Shown here in pieces: positions 35,296 through 47,800 of a stretch of 64,000 nucleotides of DNA. This stretch comes from Epiperipatus broadwayi (Eukaryota; Onychophora; Udeonychophora; Euonychophora; Peripatidae). Within the stretch, counting starts at the first letter, position 1, and the number at the start of each line of letters is the position of its first letter. The position numbers were made by a program, and so were the translations under genes. The notes beneath the pieces were generated by a model. The model was not told the origin of the DNA, made no database searches, and was given only the letters and a program-made list of their open reading frames with translations. The stretch is from NCBI GenBank assembly GCA_028023455.1, contig JAQFVV010000142.1, positions 481,501 to 545,500 on the forward strand. The letters are read 5' to 3'.

Positions 35296-37511
35296 ATATA
35301 TGAAAGTAGTTCACACCTAAACAATACCAAGAACCTCAATCTGTTTGTTGTCAAGATAACCTTTTTTATTGCATACCACTAGTTGAAACTCAGATATAAT
35401 AAATAAATACAAATCAATATTAGAATATTTCAACAGCACTATTAGTATTTAGAAATACAGTTTGAATCAAGAAGGATAGGTAAAAAGCATCTTTTATTTA
35501 TGCTGCTTGAATCACACACACTTTGTGTTTTTAAATACAGGTATCGCTATTGAAATACTCTAGCATTGATTTATATTCATTTACTCATAAATAAAATTAA
35601 AATTATATATGATTAATGACAGATATTTATCATTATCAGATCTTTTAAAGTTTAAAATTTTTATATATAACTTTGTATGCATATGTGTGTGAATTTGAAG
35701 AAATACAGACATTAAATAAGAATATCATTATATATATAAATCTAATTTGCTAATGCTAAATTGATAATACACATAAAAAAAATCATTCCAGAAACAAAGT
35801 TTAAGTCATACCGGTCAATAATTTTGACACATACCAACTCATATCAACTTTCACTTTATATCAGAATAACAATCATTTTCAGGATGTTAATTTCAAGGTT
35901 TACAAACTATCTTCAGTTGACTGCAATGCCATCTGATGCTGCAAGAAGATTATACTAAGTTAGAGATGCCACTATTAAAAAAGAATTGAAAAACACGGCG
36001 CTTGCCAATCACACTCGGATAGTGTTGCTAATTTTGTCACGTGTAATATAACAGGAGGGGTAGGATATTTTTCAATATATATCTGCTTACATGCTTATAT
36101 ATGCGATAGTAATGCTTAAAAATTCATTCATTGCATAGACATTTGTAAACAATCAAAACTAAGATTTTTTAGTATATCAATAACACTATTTATTATATAG
36201 ATGCACACAAATAGCTGTGAATCTCTCATGTGCTGCACTAAAAAATATTATTGGCATTTTAAATGATAAATTACAACATGATTAGCAAAACAAAATTAAT
36301 AAAAATTTCAAAATTAGTTTTTAACATATATAAAAGCAACAGACGTGTATATAATTTAATAAGAACTATATAACTTAATGAAGACTTTTTACAGATTACA
36401 GGTTCTACAATATTTTCAATATTGTTTTAATAATTAGTACAAGTCTTTTATTCTAATAATAGTATTTTTTTTTTTTTTGGAATTTTGACATTCTTTTTAT
36501 ATAACCTTTGCTCTAGAGAAAAATAGATGACAAATTTCCAATAGGATCATTAGAAATCAACATAATCCTTACTTTCAGCTTTTATAAAAAAATATAAAAG
36601 CTACATCTTGTTGAATACAATAATTGACTTATTTTTAAAGAGTATCATTGATTCAGATTTTTTTTTAATTCTTACTTTAAAAAATATGTTTGACAATATA
36701 TGTTTTAGCATGTCTCTTGAACACTTATGCAAATCAATTTTTTTGTGATAACATGGCCATCTAGATAGAGCAAAACTCTTTACTTGTTAATTTAAAAAGT
36801 TCTAAATTTATATAAAGTATTCTCTTCTTGAGTCAATGAGGTTAATTTTGGGAGAAACAAATCTGTAGATAAATTTAATCTTTTTTTTTTTTTAACGGGC
36901 AAAATCTTTATAAAACTAAAATCTTAGTTCAGATACTCAAGAAAACTATTGATTTTTTTTTTTTCTCCTGCTATGAGATATCTATTTTTGTTTAGCGATT
37001 CTTATAATTTGTTTCTTACAGATATGATTGTCAAATTAAAACAACTTTTACATTTAATTGCATTATATCGAAGATGTGTGTGAATTATAAAAACACCACT
37101 GAAATATGAGTGAAGCTATTTTTTGCATGAGCTGTGATAGATTATTCCATCCTCTATGTTATAATAAATTAATTATTTAATTTTGATAACTTGTATGAGT
37201 TTGGACAGGATAGATATAATTTTCTAGAAAAATTGTTTTGTTGAATGAGATTGAAAGTATATTATGAGTTGTAATAAGTTAATATATAATTTTATTATTT
37301 TTATTTTGATCAATGCTGCAGTGATTATTTTTGAAAAGTATTCTATTCAGTAATACTTTTAAAAACTAATATTTCTATATATTGAACAATGTTAAAAATA
37401 TATAGCTTGTTCAGGTTTATACTATTTTGTAAAATTTGGACATGAATGCTAGGTTGAATATCATTTTCATCAATGTAAATGTAGCTATTTTGAAATCCAA
37501 TGAGAAATTGA
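35296..37511. other. AT-rich intergenic sequence
   Basis: No feature is recognised. A short inverted match (aatattagaatatttcaa-like at 35420 and ttgaaatactctagcatt-like at 35550) suggests another decayed foldback. Confidence 0.4.
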
Positions 37512-37617
37512 CAATATTATGCCCAAATATGTGTTTAAGTGTATCAGTGTTATTAGATAGAGTGGAGAGTAGTGGGTCGTGTGAAAGTCTGTGCTCATAC
37601 CTTAATATTACATATAT
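37512..37617 (+). repeat. Fragment of element A tail, left of the RTE insertion
   Basis: About 100 bases (atgtgtttaagtgtatcagt onward) are almost identical to 40807-40905, the tail of element A copy 2, with two differences in the best-matching part. The ribozyme half is not present here. It ends in a TA tract next to the RTE 3' tail. Confidence 0.8.
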
Positions 37618-37627
37618 ATATATATAT

Positions 37628-39549
37628 CATCATCATCATCATTATCAACCATTATCAATCCACTGCAGGATGAAGGTCTCTCCAAGTTTAATCCATCTTC
37701 TCCGATCTTTAGCTTCTCTTCTCCACATCACCCCTACACATTTTCTTATTTCATCCATCCATCTTACATGTGGTCTCCTTCTGGGTCTTTTACAATCTCT
37801 TGGAATCCAGTTTAAAATTTCAATTGTCCATCTATTATCATCTCTTCTAGCAATATGTCCAGCCCATCTCCACTTCAATCTTTTAAATTTTTCAATGAGG
37901 TCAGTAACACCTGTTTGTTCTCTTACCCATACATTGCGTTTTCGATCTCTTCTTGTTACTCCCAACATACATCTCTCCATACTTCTTTGAGTGGTCTGAA
38001 GTCTCTGTATTGATCTTCTATTAAGTGTCCAAGTCTCAGATCCATAAGTAAGAACTGGTAAAACACATTTGTTAAAAACCTTTCTTTTCAAACACATAGG
38101 CATATTTCCTTTTAGTATCAAGTTATTTCTACCAAAAGCACTCCAACCAAGTTTAATTCTATGATTAATTTCCTCTATTATGTTTCCATCTGTATTAATA
38201 ATCTGACCAAGGTATTTGTAACTCTTAACTTCTTCTAATTCATCATAATCAATCTTTATTTTCATATTTTGAGCAAATCGATTAAACATTACTTTAGTCT
38301 TTTTAACATTTATCTTTAGTCCTACTTTCCTACTTTCATCTGATAACTCCTGCAACATTTCCTGCAGCTCGGAAGCATTATTTGCAAAAACAACTACATC
38401 ATCTGCGAAATCTAAATGACTTAAATAATCTCCATTTACTTTCACTCCTTTAGTTTCCCATTTTAATCCACAAAATACTTCTTGCAGCACTGCTGTAAAA
38501 AGTTTTGGAGATATGGAGTCACCTTGTCTTACACCTTTCTCAATGTTGACATTCCCAGTATCATTATGTAATCTAATTGTTGCTGTTGCATTTTTATAAA
38601 TATTCTTTAAAATATGACAATATCCTGGATCTATACCTTGATGATCCAATGCTTTAATCACTGAAGAAATGTTTATAGAATCAAATGCCTTTTCATAATC
38701 TACAAATCCAAAACATAATGACAACTCATATTCATTTGTCCTTTCTATAACTTCTCTCAATACTTGAATATGATCTACTGTACTAAAACCACTTTTAAAT
38801 CCAGCTTGTTCTCTTGGTTGGTGAAAATCCAAGGTTCTCTGTAGACGAGTTGTAATTATCTTGGTAAAAATTTTATATAAAACTGATAAAAGGCTGATAG
38901 GTCTGTAATTTCTAATATCTTCTTTATCACCTTTTTTAAATATTAATATTATTACTGCATTCTTCCAATCATCCGGTACATCTTTATCATTTAGACATTT
39001 GGTATATAACTTTGCTAATATTTTTTCTGTTTCTTCACCTGCTTCTTTTAATATATCAATTATAATTCCATCATTACCTGGAGCCTTTCCTTTTTTCATA
39101 CATTTAATTGCATTTCTCACTTCTTCATTTAAAATTCTGGGCAATTCGGAAGATGTAATAGATATAGGAGGTACTTGTTCTTTATTACTATATAATTCTT
39201 GATAAAAATCTTCTACCAATTTCATAATGTCATCCCTCTTTTTAGTAATAATTCCATCTTTTTTCCTTATTGCAGATATAAATTTCTTACCAATACCAAA
39301 ATGTTGTTTTACATTCTTAAGACTTTTATTTTTTTCTACAGCTTTTCTTGCTAGTTCACAATTATACTTTCTTATATCATTTTCAACTCTTTTCCGCACC
39401 ATTTTACAAAATTCGAGATATTCAATTCTTTTTAATGCATCATTCTTGCATATCTTCATATTCCTTCTTTTCTTCATAAGTTCTCTAGTCTCAGTAGAAA
39501 TTTTATTAGTCAATTGCTGCTTTTTTCTACCAGCTATCTTTGTTGCAGT
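37628..39549 (-). CDS. RTE-type LINE reverse transcriptase region
   Basis: An uninterrupted minus frame of at least 622 codons is open from about 39549 ([12 protein letters not shown]) to a stop at 37645. Counting from the TTG at 39513: [10 protein letters not shown] at 201-210, motif [13 protein letters not shown] at 269-280, motif [17 protein letters not shown] at 327-342, motif C FADD at 369-372, and a basic C-terminus with [15 protein letters not shown] typical of RTE elements. The 3' end at 37628-37640 is an (ATG)n-like tail (atcatcatc on plus). With no stop or frameshift this is a young copy. It has no start of its own, because the endonuclease half is inverted. A host gene is excluded by the domain content. 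Confidence 0.9.
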
Positions 39550-39550
39550 T

Positions 39551-40432
39551 TTTAAAAGTGAAGGAAGATTGCAAGAATTAGAAGAAGATCTCTCTTATAT
39601 TAAATGGGATATTATTGGACTTTGTGAAGTTAGAAGAAAAGGTGAAGAGACAATTGATTTAAAAAGTGGACATATGCTCTATTATAAAGGCACAAATATT
39701 GGAAATACAAGTGGAGTAGGATTCATTATAAATAAAAAGTGGAAGAACAATATTGTGGAGATTGATGGTGTATCAGACAGAGTGGCAAGATTAGTTATAC
39801 AACTTAATAGCAGATATCAAATGCAGATAATTCAGGTTTATGCCCCAACAAGTTCTCACAGTGATGAAGTAGTAGAAGGTTTTTATATGGATGTACAAAA
39901 GGCTTTTGATCAGAGTAAACAACATTTTAAAATTGTTATGGGAGATTTTAATGCTAGAATTGGTAAACAAATGAAAGATGAAAGTGTTGTAGGTAATTTT
40001 GGTTATGGTAATAGAAATGAGAGAGGACATAGACTTGTGGAGTTTGCAGAGAAGGAAAAACTTTATATTATGAATTCTTTTTTTGAGAAAAATGTTAGAA
40101 GGAAGTGGACATGGAAGCATCCAAATGAAGGTACAGCAGAATTGGATTATATTTTGACTAACAGGAAATACATATTTCAAGATTGTAATGTTCTTAATAA
40201 ATTTAACACAGGAAGTGATCATCGATTAGTAAGGGGTAAGATACATGTTAATGTAAAACTAGAGAGACAAAAATTATTAAGAAAAACTATATTTACAGTT
40301 GATATTCCTAATCTTCAGAAACATTCTAATGAATTTAAATTAGAACTTACAAATCGGTTTCAAGTATTAGTAGATTTTGAACATGATTCAGATTTGAATG
40401 AAATTAATATGAAAATAACTGATACACTTTTA
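39551..40432 (+). CDS. RTE-type AP endonuclease domain, inverted relative to its RT
   Basis: The plus frame (part of 39227-40453) reads [20 protein letters not shown], then [39 protein letters not shown] and GSDHRLVRG, the order and catalytic motifs (E, D.N, SDH) of the APE-type endonuclease at the N-terminus of RTE ORFs. Only the first dozen or so residues are missing. The domain ends at NMKITDTLL, and the RT frame on the other strand resumes at the next expected position, ATKIAG. It cannot be translated with the RT. The 39227-39550 part of the open frame is antisense RT and not meaningful. Confidence 0.85.
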
Positions 40433-40442
40433 TATATATATA

Positions 40443-40611
40443 TGCAGGTATAAATAAGCCTGTGTTTCAGTTATTACATTATAGAGATGTCTGCCCATCC
40501 TTGCACATGTATTTAATGGATTATGTCCTGTACATGTGGGGTTTAGATTGACCTTAGGTCAACATGGGTGTGACAAAAAAATCTCAGCCTCAGGGTGGCC
40601 TTTGAGCATTC
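40443..40611. other. Unassigned sequence between the RTE and element A
   Basis: A moderately GC-balanced stretch (tgacctTaggtcaacatggg region) has no frame or family I recognise. It may be the leading part of element A copy 2. Confidence 0.3.
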
Positions 40612-40912
40612 CATCATCAGATTTTCAATTGGATAGACGGTTGAAGAGTTGGAGTGTGGAGTAGATTGAAGCCTGTCCATTAAAGTAGGATTGTCTATCT
40701 TAATATATATCTGAGCACTTATAGTATATATGTGTAAAGATGATAATCTGGACCAACTGATGATTGCTGGTAATACGTATATTGGTGATTATTTATCTTT
40801 TCAACATATATGTGTTTAAGTGTATCAGTGTTATTAGATAGAGTGGAGAGTGGTGGGTCATGTGAAAGTCTGTGCTCATACCTTAATATTAAATTTATAT
40901 AACAATAAAGAC
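40612..40912 (+). mobile_element. Ribozyme element A, copy 2
   Basis: This starts catcagattttcaattgg, includes gtggagtagattgaagcctg, the defective hammerhead at 40743-40792 and the tail shared with 37512-37617. With copy 3 it forms an inverted pair. Confidence 0.7.
40743..40792 (+). ncRNA. Hammerhead family A, copy 2 (broken)
   Basis: Helix I strands and the CUGAUGA core (40757-40763) are intact, but about nine to ten bases covering the 3' strand of stem II and most of GAAA are missing. It cannot fold as a hammerhead. Confidence 0.65.
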
Positions 40913-41027
40913 TTATATTTCAAGTTCTTATAATTGCAATACTTTATATTTATTACAATTAGATTTGTATTATATTTATTATTTTGTATTGAATTAACTG
41001 AAATATGGTCTTATTATATACCTGTAT

Positions 41028-41322
41028 TATGAGAACAGACTTTCACACGATCCACCACTCTCCACTCTATCTCATAACACTGATACACTTGAACACATAT
41101 ACCGAAAAGAAAAATAATAACCAATACATGTATTTCATGCTAAACCAGCAATCATCAGTTGGTCCATATTATCATCTTTACACATATATGCAATAAGTGC
41201 TCAGATATATATTAAGATAGCCAATCTTTTTTACTTTAATGGACAAGCTTCAATCTACTCCACACTCCAACTTTTCAACCCCCCCCCCCATCTAATTGAA
41301 AATCTGATGATGAAACGCTAGA
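41028..41322 (-). mobile_element. Ribozyme element A, copy 3 (inverted)
   Basis: The reverse complement matches 40612-40905: agtggagagtggtgg-like tail, the ribozyme, taaagtaaaaaag, gattgaagc and the end tttcaattagat. Arms and spacer together span 40612-41322. A C-run at 41280 marks a small expansion. Confidence 0.75.
41113..41173 (-). ncRNA. Hammerhead ribozyme, family A, copy 3
   Basis: Minus strand: outer helix I AUAAUA, UGG bulge, inner helix ACCA, core CUGAUGA (plus-strand tcatcag at 41152-41158), stem II (U)UGCU/AGCA(U) with loop GGUUU, GAAA (41136-41133), stem III AUAC/AUGU, then helix I partner UUGGU, where the former C-A mismatch next to the core becomes an A-U pair. The closing pair of stem II is U-U instead of G-U. 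Confidence 0.6.
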
Positions 41323-41339
41323 TTGTGAACTATTTTTCA

Positions 41340-42765
41340 GTTTTTATTAATTCATTATTTAAGCTTAATTGTTATTTTTTTTTTGTTCTTAAAATAATAT
41401 TTTTATTTTTGCATATTATTTTCAATGACAATAATTCATTTTTTCTGAAACGTGAGTAACTTTTTTATATTTATACTGATGATAGTCTAAGCACTATTTC
41501 ATTAGAATAAGTTAATGTAACTTATTTTAAAAATAATGATGGAATAAATTACTGAATTTTTTTGCCACTTACATTTAGCTCATTATTAGATATAATATTA
41601 CAAGTATCTTTACCCATGATTTATTTTATCTTGGCTTTTAAGTTCAATGCACAACATTTCATAATCTACTAACTATAGTTTATTTTGTCTATTACAATCT
41701 CTTAATTATTAATGCAATAGAAATGATTGTAGTTTAAAAAATCCATATTCCAATTAATCTTCACATTAAAGTAGAAGTAAAAACATCTGCATAAGATTAA
41801 ATATAAAAGTTAAACTAATTGTGTTCCAAAGAGTAATTGAGAAATTTAAAGATTACACTATATTTTTTATAGTGTCATTTTAAAGCAATATATATATATG
41901 TTAGGATGATTACATAAAAAAAAAAATACATCAACTTTCAATGACGTTTTGAACAGAGCCATTTGACAAAAACTAAATTATTTTTTAAAAATATATAAAA
42001 TTAATAAGCAATTAATATCTTTGGATAATACTTTGTTTTTTTTTTTTATTTGTAAAAAAAATGAATTGGTGTTTGTATGATTTTGTATCAAAAAGATTTC
42101 TTTTTTTCATTGGCAAAAATTAATTTTTTATTCTTTAGGGATTAACTAATTAGTGTTATAAATATTTTTTATTTGATGAATGTATTTCATTATTTGGTAG
42201 TTTTTTTGCATTAATTTTTTTATTTTTTAGCAAAAAAAAAAATTGCATGATTTGACTGTTACTTTAATAAATTAAAGAAAATGCTTTTATTTTGATTTAA
42301 TTAAATAGAAAAATTCCAGTTTTTATTAGATGAAAAAATTTGCTTAATATTTCTATTTTTCATTATGATGTTTTATCGGGTCAGAAATCAAAAAATTAAA
42401 TTTTCATTTTTCATCTTCTACTGAGAAATTTTGCGAACCTTTTTTTTTTTTATTACAGCTTTAAAATTCATATATATATATTTTTCTAATATTTTAATTT
42501 TAAAAAAGTTCAAAAAATATCAGGATAATTGAATAAGTGGGTCTTCAAAGTTTTTTAATCTCCCTGATAATGGATGCTTATTACATATTTGGGATCTCAA
42601 ACTTTGTGAGATTACTTCTAGAAAATATTAAGATGGTTTAAAAACTTGATTTTTTGGAAAGTTTATGATAATTTTTGAATAGTAATTGTGTAATAATTAT
42701 TGGAAATCAAAATGATATATTATTCATTTTTTTTTTACAGAAATGTTTTATTTTAATATATATAT
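41340..42765. other. AT-rich intergenic sequence
   Basis: No gene is seen. Long T runs and a TA tract at 41891 are the only features. Confidence 0.5.
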
Positions 42766-43254
42766 ATTGTAACCGGACCCGCATACAACCGTTTTATTAC
42801 GTCAGTTGTAACGATTTTCTGATGAGCATGCTGTAGGAAGAAACTATCAATTGACATTCCTAATGCAGATGTTAATGCCTCCTACAACAATATTTCCTGC
42901 TCATCAGAGGATGTAGTACCATAGAGACTGGAAACATCTAAATATTTCTATGTTTGGTTTCCCAAAAAGTGCCATTAGAGTTCCGTCTCACTACAACCTG
43001 ACTGGCCTAGGTCTAGTTATGTCAGACGTAGCTCAGAAAGCATGAGATTCTCATGAACCAGTGCTATAACTGATGAGTGATGCAATAAAACAAAACAGAA
43101 TTGGACAACTGGACAACCAATTTAATTTTTAGTAACAAAAAAAAAATTTATTAAATAACAATTAATTTGCAATTTCTAACGAAATTCATTTTTATCCACA
43201 TGATAACACATATTTATTTCACTTATGAAAGATCTGGAAGCAGTTCTTTTTTTT

Positions 43255-43625
43255 ATCAATAGTTCATTTACAAGTTCATTTATGAGAGGACGTTTGGAAA
43301 CAGTCTAATTCAACAATAGTTCATTTTTGAATTCCTTTATGAGAAGAAACTTGGAAATATTCTAATTCAACAATAATTCATTTTGAATTCATTTATGAGA
43401 AGAAGCTTGGAAATATTCTAATTCAACAATAGTTCATTTTGAATTCATTTATGAGAAGAAGCTTGGAAATATTCTAATTCAATAATAGTTCATTTTTGAA
43501 TTCATTTATGAGAAGAAGCTTAGAAGCAGTCAAGCATTTGTGGTTTATACAATAATTCATTTTGAATTCATTTATGTGAAGAAGCTTGGGAATAGTCAAG
43601 CATTTAAGATTTATACAGCATTTCC
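43255..43625. repeat. Minisatellite, ~56-66-bp unit, about 6.5 copies
   Basis: The phrase gaattcatttatgagaag recurs with anchors at 43329, 43385, 43441, 43498 and 43564. Spacing is 56-57, then 66. Units also share gcttggaaatattctaattc. Confidence 0.85.
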
Positions 43626-43673
43626 TTATTTTATGAATTATTATTGATTTGTAAACATTTAAACTCAGCAATT

Positions 43674-44335
43674 CTTGGTTTGTGGAGCGTTTATCATTTG
43701 GTAATTGAAGCATTTATAATTCAGTCAAATATAAAAGTATATTCATACACATAAACTCTGTTTGGCTTGTGGAGCATTTATCATTTAGTAATTGGAGCAT
43801 TTCCAATTTAATCAAATATAAAAGTACATTCATACACATAAATTCTGTTTGGCTTGTGGAGCATTTATCATTTAGTGATTGAAGCATTTCTAATTTAGTC
43901 AAATATAAAAGTATATTCATACACATAAACTCTATTTGGCTTGTGGAGCATTTATCATTTAGAAATTGCAGCCTTTATAATTTGGTCAAATATAAGAGTA
44001 TATTCATACACATAAACTCTGTTTGGCTTGTGGAGCATTTATCATTTAGTAATTGAAGCATTTATAATTTGGTCAAATATAAAAGTATATTCATACACAT
44101 AAACTCTATTTGGCTTGTGGAGCATTTATCATTTAGTAATTGCAGCATTTATAATTTAGTCAAATATAAAAGTATATTCATACACATAAACTCTGTTTGG
44201 CTTGTGGAGCATTTATCATTTAGTAATTGGAGCATTTCCAATTTAATCAAATATAAAAGTATATTCATACACATAAGCTCTGTTTGGCTTGTGGAGCATT
44301 TATCATTTAGTAATTGAAGTATTTCTAATCCATAT
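43674..44335. repeat. Minisatellite, exact 87-bp period, ~7.6 copies
   Basis: tttggcttgtggagcattta recurs at 43761, 43848, 43935, 44022, 44109, 44196 and 44283, always 87 apart. Because 87 is divisible by three, frames stay open: 29-residue repeats appear on plus (44069-44317) and minus (43714-43926). Codon content and context give no sign that these are proteins. Confidence 0.95.
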
Positions 44336-44344
44336 AGTAAATAC

Positions 44345-44570
44345 GTTCAAATATTTTTATAAATAAATTTGCGTACAATTATTTCATAACTTCACTTTAT
44401 AACATATGATAAAGATGTTTTAATATTTTATAAAACAAATTCTATGTAATTATTTCATAACTTCACTTTATAACGTATGATAAAGATGTTTTAATATTTT
44501 ATAAAACAAATTTTATGTAATTATTTCATAATGTCAATTTATAATTTATGACAAATATGTCTAAACATTC
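44345..44570. repeat. Tandem repeat, ~71-bp unit, about three copies
   Basis: aattatttcataacttcact followed by a gataaagatgttttaatatt segment is repeated at 71-base spacing (44392, 44463) with a third decayed copy to 44570. Confidence 0.75.
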
Positions 44571-44840
44571 GTATAACATAATTACCTTCCAGTTTTGCAG
44601 TTCAGTTTTCTCAAAAAGAAGGCGGGTTATTTCATTTATGGAAAGTCATGGCACAGCGTGGAGAGAGTGGAGCCGCTAATTTACTCCATTTTTATTATAA
44701 TTCCTCTAGCAAAGCTTTCTTTTTCCATTTTCACGTTTTGTTAAAGCTCTCTGTGTAAGACGAGAGAGAGAAAAAGTTCTTTTCTTCCGACGACATGTCT
44801 AATTTGAATACTGCCTCAGTTTAACTCAAGTATCTTTTTT

Positions 44841-47800
44841 CTTTCTTTTTAATGATTGGATAATTAATTTCTTTTTTTTCTTTTTTATTGAGACAGATAA
44901 AAAAAAATAAGATGATATAACATTTTATTCAAATCCATCAATCACAAAATTAAAAATATGATTTTTTTTAACAAATCACAGCTTTATTGCGTTCCCAATT
45001 AGATTGAATCACGCTAGACATTTTTAAATGGGGGGGGGGGTCTTTTGAATATTTATATGAGAAACAGCATATCTGTTTCAATATATATATATGTAATAAA
45101 TAAAGTTTGATATAAATATATATATATATATATTTGAATAATGTTACCATAGAGATTACAGTCATAGGAAATACAACTGTCTAGAAATGCCATCACTACA
45201 CAGTCTGTTATAACATTTAGCAATATTGTAAAAGTTGCAAAAAAAATAATTAAACTTTTATAGCATAAATTGATAGATTTACTAGATATTAAAATAATTC
45301 TTTATATTTTTAAAATAAACATCAAACAAAGAATATTTCATTCATTTTGCAAATTAAATCTGCTCCACCTGAAATTTGATGATGAAACAGCATTTTGTTT
45401 GATAAACCCCAAATTTTAAAATAATTCCAAAAATCAAATGTGATTTTTAAAAATTTATTTAATTTCTAAACAAAAATATCAAATGAGATCAAATTTATTA
45501 TATTCTGATAAATAATAATAAGTTTAATATTAAAGTAAAAGTTGAAAGCTTAAAGCAAGTGAGAACAAAGAAACCTGTCAGAATGCTAGCGTAGTACAAG
45601 AGGGTTTGTTTAATGCTTAACATTATTCTTTATTTTAACTTAGTAAAGCAAAATGATTCTCAGTTATCCAGATATACTGCAAACATTGTAACATCTATTT
45701 GTAATTTTAATTATAAACAATATTTTTATTTTATAAAAAACATACTATGTATATCTAATACCACCTTTTTAGACACCACAAAAAATAACATTATTAAAAC
45801 TTTCATGCCTGACTCTTAAATTTCTTTTAAAAATTCATTATATCATGCAAGAAAATAAAGTAAATTTTTAAGGAAAAAGCTTATTCTATAGTAACTCTAG
45901 ATTTGAGATATGTTACAATAAATTATATTAATAAATTACAAATTATCATTGAGGACAATCAATTGTTTCACATGATCATAATACATTATTGTTTTGTTAG
46001 CCAACTTGCTTCAAAGAACTAAATATATAATGTTTGTCTTAATATTATTTTACCATGCTTTTATTATTTATACCATAGTTGTATTATTTTTAACTTTTTA
46101 TGCTCTCATTTTGTAAATTCATTGCAATTGCATTTTGCTACTCTGATGTACCTTCTATATACATGCAAATACACTTGAAAATGTAAAACTTTCTGCACTC
46201 ACATCTTTGGAAAATCTATTTTAGATAAATATATTAATGATTATTTTCAATCATTTATTAGGCTAGAGATTAATGTATCTTTCCTAGTCCAAATATAAAC
46301 TTTATACTTTTTAAAGATTAAGGCATCTTTTTTTAAACAAAAATTAAATATAAACACATGACATCATTAATTTAACTTTGTTTCTCTTTTTTATGGGCAT
46401 TATATATGTAGATATATTTAAAACTTCCCTTTTACCATATTCTTGAAACATATGAGTAAGAACAACTGAAAAAAGGCAAATGACCTCATAGTGCATTTCA
46501 AGTTAAACAAATACTCTTCAGTTAATCCATAAGCCTTAAATTATCTAAAGTCAATGGTCTCACATATGGAAATGCAGATGCATTTATTGATCAAATTATA
46601 ATATTTGTAATAATTTGATTTTAGAAAACAAAAAATGATGGAAGCATATGAGAAAGATTGGAATCTGGATCAAATTCAGAATTCTAATTCAGCACATAAT
46701 TCATGGAGGGATGTATCATTTAATTTTTTTCAGAAGTCATTATTCATATGGTACCATAAGGTGTGGTAGTATGGAAGTTTTAATGATATGTACACATAGA
46801 AAGAAAAAGTTTAAATTGAGGTTAAATCTTATTTTATCAATACCAAAAGAAGCAAAGATTTTATACATTTTTTCAACTATAAGAGAGTTTTTTTTTATGT
46901 TCAAGTAATTCATAAATTATAACCCTATCACATTTAATTAACAATTACTTTGTATTTTATTTTTATGCATCTATTGATTATTTTTTTTTACCAATATAGT
47001 TATATAGAATTGAATTGTTTTAGAATAATAAACATTATTATGATGACATTCTAACTGTGAAATATGAAATATTTTGTATAAATTGATTATCATTATTATG
47101 TGAATTTGTATTTCAATGATGTTAAGAATTTTTAAATATAATTATATATTTCTGTATAAAAGAAGCTAAATGAAGTTGGTTAAAAATTAGCAAGCAATGG
47201 AAAAGCATTGCAAATGGTATTCATTTATAGAATATCTTATTGCCTAATTATATGAATAGGCATTCAAAAATAAATCTTAACTTTTATCTTGTCAAATCGT
47301 AATCCAAATAAGTTCATTTAATAATAAACTATTAAAGTTATAAATACACAATTTAAAGCATTACAATTCAAAACACTAATGATCTGTTTTTATTTAACAT
47401 ATAGTGAATTTATTTTTTTTTTAAAAATATTTTATTTCTATCTGAAAAATAAATAACTAACAAAAAGTCTTTAGTTTCTAAACAATGTTATGATTATCAT
47501 TCTCCATATTTTATTTAATTAAGATAACTGTTATATGAAAGTATAATGAATGTAGCCTAGCTTAGTGTGTAGAACCCATCTTTGGCAAAAAACTGATGAC
47601 TATGAAATAAAAATATAGATATAAAATTATTTTTTTTAAATATATATATATGAAATATGTCTAAATATATATGCCGTTACAATATATATATATAAGGCTC
47701 GACCAAATTTAATATATCAAAGCACAGGCTATAATATGTTTCTAATTGTTATACTGCTATTTTATTTATTTTTATCATTCCTCTTTAAAAAAAAAACAAA

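Larger units (their letters stand above)
42766..44840. mobile_element. Unclassified insertion beginning TGTAACCGGA, containing minisatellites
   Basis: A TA tract meets TGTAACCGGACCCGCAT at 42770. Within the first 150 bases are inverted segments (ctgatgagcatgctg and ttcctgctcatcag). Three successive tandem arrays follow (see below) and a less AT-rich stretch at 44620-44810 closes the region. No reading frame for a transposase, RT or integrase is present. The right end is not defined. It may be a large non-autonomous LTR-like element with internal repeats. Confidence 0.35.

Noticed and set aside
37436-37990. 184-codon plus frame
   Set aside because: Antisense of the RTE 3' end joined to the element A fragment through a microsatellite.
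39227-39550. N-terminal 108 codons of the long plus frame that runs into the RTE endonuclease
   Set aside because: This part is exactly antisense to the RT frame; the fused frame is produced by the inversion.
39791-40222. 143-codon minus frame
   Set aside because: Antisense shadow of the endonuclease domain.
41300-41325. CTGATGATGAAACGC near the end of element A (also a variant at 45375)
   Set aside because: Core-like and GAAA-like strings adjoin with no room for stem II.
42835-42915. CTGATGAGCA on plus and again on minus, like a hammerhead core
   Set aside because: No stem II can be formed before the next GAAA in either orientation; the two are arms of an ordinary inverted repeat.
43065-43095. 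actgatgagtgatgc, resembling the family A core
   Set aside because: GAAA and stem II are absent.
44069-44317. Repeat protein of 29-residue units
   Set aside because: Open only because the 87-bp minisatellite period is a multiple of three; no start context, no flanking exons.
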